A stretch of DNA of 7,933 nucleotides from Armatimonadota bacterium (GTDB lineage: Bacteria > Armatimonadota > Fimbriimonadia > Fimbriimonadales > ATM1). The stretch lies in assembly GCA_003695835.1 (NCBI GenBank), contig RFHN01000249.1, forward strand, positions 1 to 7,933. Reading direction: 5' to 3'. Each line of letters opens with the position of its first letter. The first letter of the stretch is position 1. Shown one piece after another: positions 6,157 to 7,933 of this stretch. The notes beneath the pieces are model-generated. The model saw only the letters and a program-made list of their open reading frames with translations. It was not told the origin of the DNA and made no database searches. The translations under genes were made by a program, and so were the position numbers.

Positions 6157-7038
6157 CTACTCCGTCCGCTCCACGGCGAGTAGGGCAAACTCCCTCAACA
6201 CGCCGACGCTCTCGCCCATCCCTTCCGCCAGAGACACGGCTCGATCCACCGCCTCCCCCATCAAGCGCTCGGCCGTAGCAACCCCCACCACGCCCGGATA
6301 CGTCGCCTTCTCCTTCTTGAGGTCGCCCCCCGGGCGCTTGCCCATTCCGGATACGGTGCCGGATAGATCCAAGAGGTCATCCCGGATCTGAAACGCCAAA
6401 CCGACCTGCGATCCGTACTCCCGAGCCGCCGCAACCTGCTCCTCGGACCCGCCGCCCACCAGCGCACCGATCTCGCAACTCGCGGCAATCAACGCACCCG
6501 TCTTCCGCTCGTGAATCCAGCGCACCGTTTCGAAATCCGCCTCCACCCCCTCCATCGCGATATCCCCCATCTGACCTCCGACCATGCCTTCCACTCCGAT
6601 CGCGCGACACAGTGCCTTGAGGGCGCGCACGCGACGCCCCGCTTCGATCTCCGCCCCGGCCACGCACTCGAAGCCGCGAACGAGCAAGGCATCGCCCGCA
6701 AGCAGCGCTACGGCCTCACCAAACTGCTTGTGGCAGGACGGTTTGCCTCGGCGATAATCGTCGTCATCCATGCAAGGTAGGTCGTCATGGACGAGGGAGA
6801 AGCAGTGTATCAACTCGATGCCGCACGCCGGGTCGAGAGCGTCCGTCGGCGCTCCGCCCACCGCCTCGCAGCAGGCGAGGCAGAGCAGCGGTCGGAACCT
6901 CTTGCCGCCTCCCAGGACGGAGTAGCGCATCGCTTCTTCAAGGCTACGGACGAGCGGCTCCTCCCCAGCCTCGAGAACCTCCTCCAGCCGCTGTTCGATG
7001 CGACTCCGCCACCGCTCCGAAAACGCGTCGAAACTCAT
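6157..7038 (-). CDS. ispA: Short-chain (E)-prenyl diphosphate synthase, IspA-type (farnesyl/geranylgeranyl diphosphate synthase)
   Basis: This 293-residue cytosolic enzyme condenses isopentenyl diphosphate with an allylic diphosphate to build the C15 (or C20) precursor of quinones, undecaprenyl phosphate and carotenoids. Clear landmarks are GGGKRFRP (43-50, IPP binding), the first Asp-rich motif HDDLPCMDDDDYRRGKPSCH (84-103) with a two-residue insertion between the Asp pairs, GGQMGDI (154-160), the Lys-Thr pair in HERKTGALI (176-184), and the second motif QIRDDLLD (217-224). An aromatic residue (Phe80) five positions before the first motif, together with the two-residue insertion, is the bacterial FPP synthase pattern; a GGPP product cannot be excluded. 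ATG 7038 has a strong GGAGAGGG site just upstream and overlaps the previous stop as ATGA. The upstream in-frame extension to 7188 is the antisense shadow of the neighbouring gene and is rejected. Confidence 0.93.
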   Translation of the reverse strand: MSFDAFSERWRSRIEQRLEEVLEAGEEPLVRSLEEAMRYSVLGGGKRFRPLLCLACCEAVGGAPTDALDPACGIELIHCFSLVHDDLPCMDDDDYRRGKPSCHKQFGEAVALLAGDALLVRGFECVAGAEIEAGRRVRALKALCRAIGVEGMVGGQMGDIAMEGVEADFETVRWIHERKTGALIAASCEIGALVGGGSEEQVAAAREYGSQVGLAFQIRDDLLDLSGTVSGMGKRPGGDLKKEKATYPGVVGVATAERLMGEAVDRAVSLAEGMGESVGVLREFALLAVERTE

Positions 7039-7933
7039 CTTCCCTCTCCTGCGGGCCAGCAGAAGCGATCGAAGTCCTCCGGCTGCGCCTCCTCGTCTAC
7101 GAATCGCTGCAGCTGCTTGCCCACCCACACGCCGAACTTGAACCCGTGCCCCGAGCACGCGCTCGCAAAATACGCGGGAACCCTCCACGGCAGCCGACCG
7201 AAGCAGAACTCCTCACCCGGCAAAACGGTGTAGAGGCACGTGAACGATTCGGTCGGTTCGTCCTCCGCGCCCAATCTCCTCTTGGCAACCTCTGTGATCT
7301 CGGCGATCGTTTCCCGCGCTGGCGGGAAGGGCCCTTCGTCCGGGTCCACAATCGGGCCATATCGGTGCAGTCCGACTTTGGCGCCGCGGCCGTAGTCGGG
7401 GAAGCCGTAGAAGTGGTCATCCTTCGCCTCCACCCAGACGGGTTGCTCTCCTGTGAGCCGAGTTCGATAGTAGGCGAAGTGCTGGAGCCGCACCTCCGCA
7501 GGGAGCGGTACGAACCGCCGAACCCAGGCGCCTGCGCACACGACCACCGCGTCGAAGGACTCCCCTCCGAGCACACCCTCTTCCGAGGGTTCGACGCGCA
7601 CGCCCGTTCGCACTTGGCACCCGTGCGCCTGAGCGACCCGAAGCGATGCGGCGAGAACCCGCTCGGCCTTCAGGTAACCGGCAGACGGCTCGAAGATCGC
7701 TTCCTCGTCGTAATCGAGGTGGAACCCTCCGAACCGCCGTGCCACGTCCAGAGGCCCCATCGCTTCGTAGGGAATCCTCAAGCGATTCAGACTGCTTCGC
7801 GCCTGCCGGAACCATTCATCCCCCGGGTTGCCCAATACCAACAGGCCACAGCGGACCAAGAGTTGCTCCCCTACCTCTTCTTCCAACTCCTCCCACAAAG
7901 GGAACACCTCGAGCATCAGCTCGGCGTAGACCG
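7035..7933 (-). CDS. FAD-dependent amine oxidase of the monomeric sarcosine oxidase / N-methyl amino acid oxidase family (5' partial)
   Basis: The frame runs through the right edge of the window (VYAEL precedes Met at 7916), so that Met is internal and about 60 N-terminal residues, including the GxGxxG FAD-binding motif, lie outside. The visible 298 residues align with monomeric sarcosine oxidase from memory of that enzyme: LWEELEEEVG, IFEPSAGYL (74-82, counted from Met 7916), VVVCAGAW (124-131), YYGFP-like FYGFPDYG (169-176), and the C-terminal GHGFKFG (256-262). Key residues are kept: Lys180 and His184 in AKVGLH (oxygen-activating Lys265 and His269 of the Bacillus enzyme), Cys227 in TCLYT (covalent flavin Cys315) and Lys260 (Lys348). 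It should therefore carry covalent FAD and oxidise a secondary N-methyl amine such as sarcosine with release of hydrogen peroxide. The true substrate is open. Its stop overlaps the ispA start by ATGA, implying coupled translation. Confidence 0.87.
   Translation of the reverse strand, partial: VYAELMLEVFPLWEELEEEVGEQLLVRCGLLVLGNPGDEWFRQARSSLNRLRIPYEAMGPLDVARRFGGFHLDYDEEAIFEPSAGYLKAERVLAASLRVAQAHGCQVRTGVRVEPSEEGVLGGESFDAVVVCAGAWVRRFVPLPAEVRLQHFAYYRTRLTGEQPVWVEAKDDHFYGFPDYGRGAKVGLHRYGPIVDPDEGPFPPARETIAEITEVAKRRLGAEDEPTESFTCLYTVLPGEEFCFGRLPWRVPAYFASACSGHGFKFGVWVGKQLQRFVDEEAQPEDFDRFCWPAGEGR

Noticed and set aside
7039..7188. Upstream extension of the prenyl synthase
   Set aside because: It overlaps the oxidase gene in another frame; ATG 7038 has a strong ribosome site and matches normal family length.

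Overview
This is a visibly GC-rich bacterial window with tightly packed genes, strong G/C preference at third codon positions and one probable TTG start. Nothing in it fixes the taxon. The gene content (simple ABC-2 exporters, DUF1015, a PhnP-like hydrolase, a monomeric-sarcosine-oxidase-like flavoenzyme, an IspA-type prenyl synthase) suits a free-living bacterium outside the best-studied groups, but I would not name a phylum. There are no mobile-element genes, CRISPR arrays, rRNAs or tRNAs that I can recognise.

Layout. (1) Positions 1-152 hold the 3' end of a gene entering from the left: five 21-bp tandem repeats that read ENPCAGA five times in frame 3, then a short Gly/Ser/His tail and a TAA stop. 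A strong 12-bp hairpin (174-202) follows the stop. (2) Positions 246-3758 on the plus strand are a four-gene operon alternating ATPase, permease, ATPase, permease. Every junction is a 4-bp stop/start overlap (TTGA, ATGA, ATGA). Together they encode either one heteromeric ABC-2 exporter or two related ones; the substrate cannot be read from the sequence. (3) Positions 3759-3958 are a convergent intergenic region with one weak terminator-like hairpin facing each way. (4) Positions 3959-7933 on the minus strand hold, in transcription order from the right edge, a sarcosine-oxidase-like FAD enzyme (N-terminus cut by the window), an IspA-type prenyl diphosphate synthase overlapping it by ATGA, a DUF1015 protein after a roughly 80-nt gap, and a PhnP-like metallo-beta-lactamase-fold hydrolase 26 nt further on. 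The ispA-DUF1015 gap contains a candidate promoter and a small palindrome, so the minus-strand set may be two transcription units.

How they fit together. The plus-strand operon is a self-contained export module with translationally coupled subunits. The minus-strand set joins amine oxidation and isoprenoid chain synthesis by overlap, and pairs an uncharacterised DUF1015 protein with a hydrolase that has lost the cysteines its family uses for a structural zinc. The points most worth following up are the Cys-repeat protein at the left edge, whose reading frame is supported by synonymous-only repeat divergence, and the cysteine-less PhnP-like enzyme. I did not find a convincing wholly new system.
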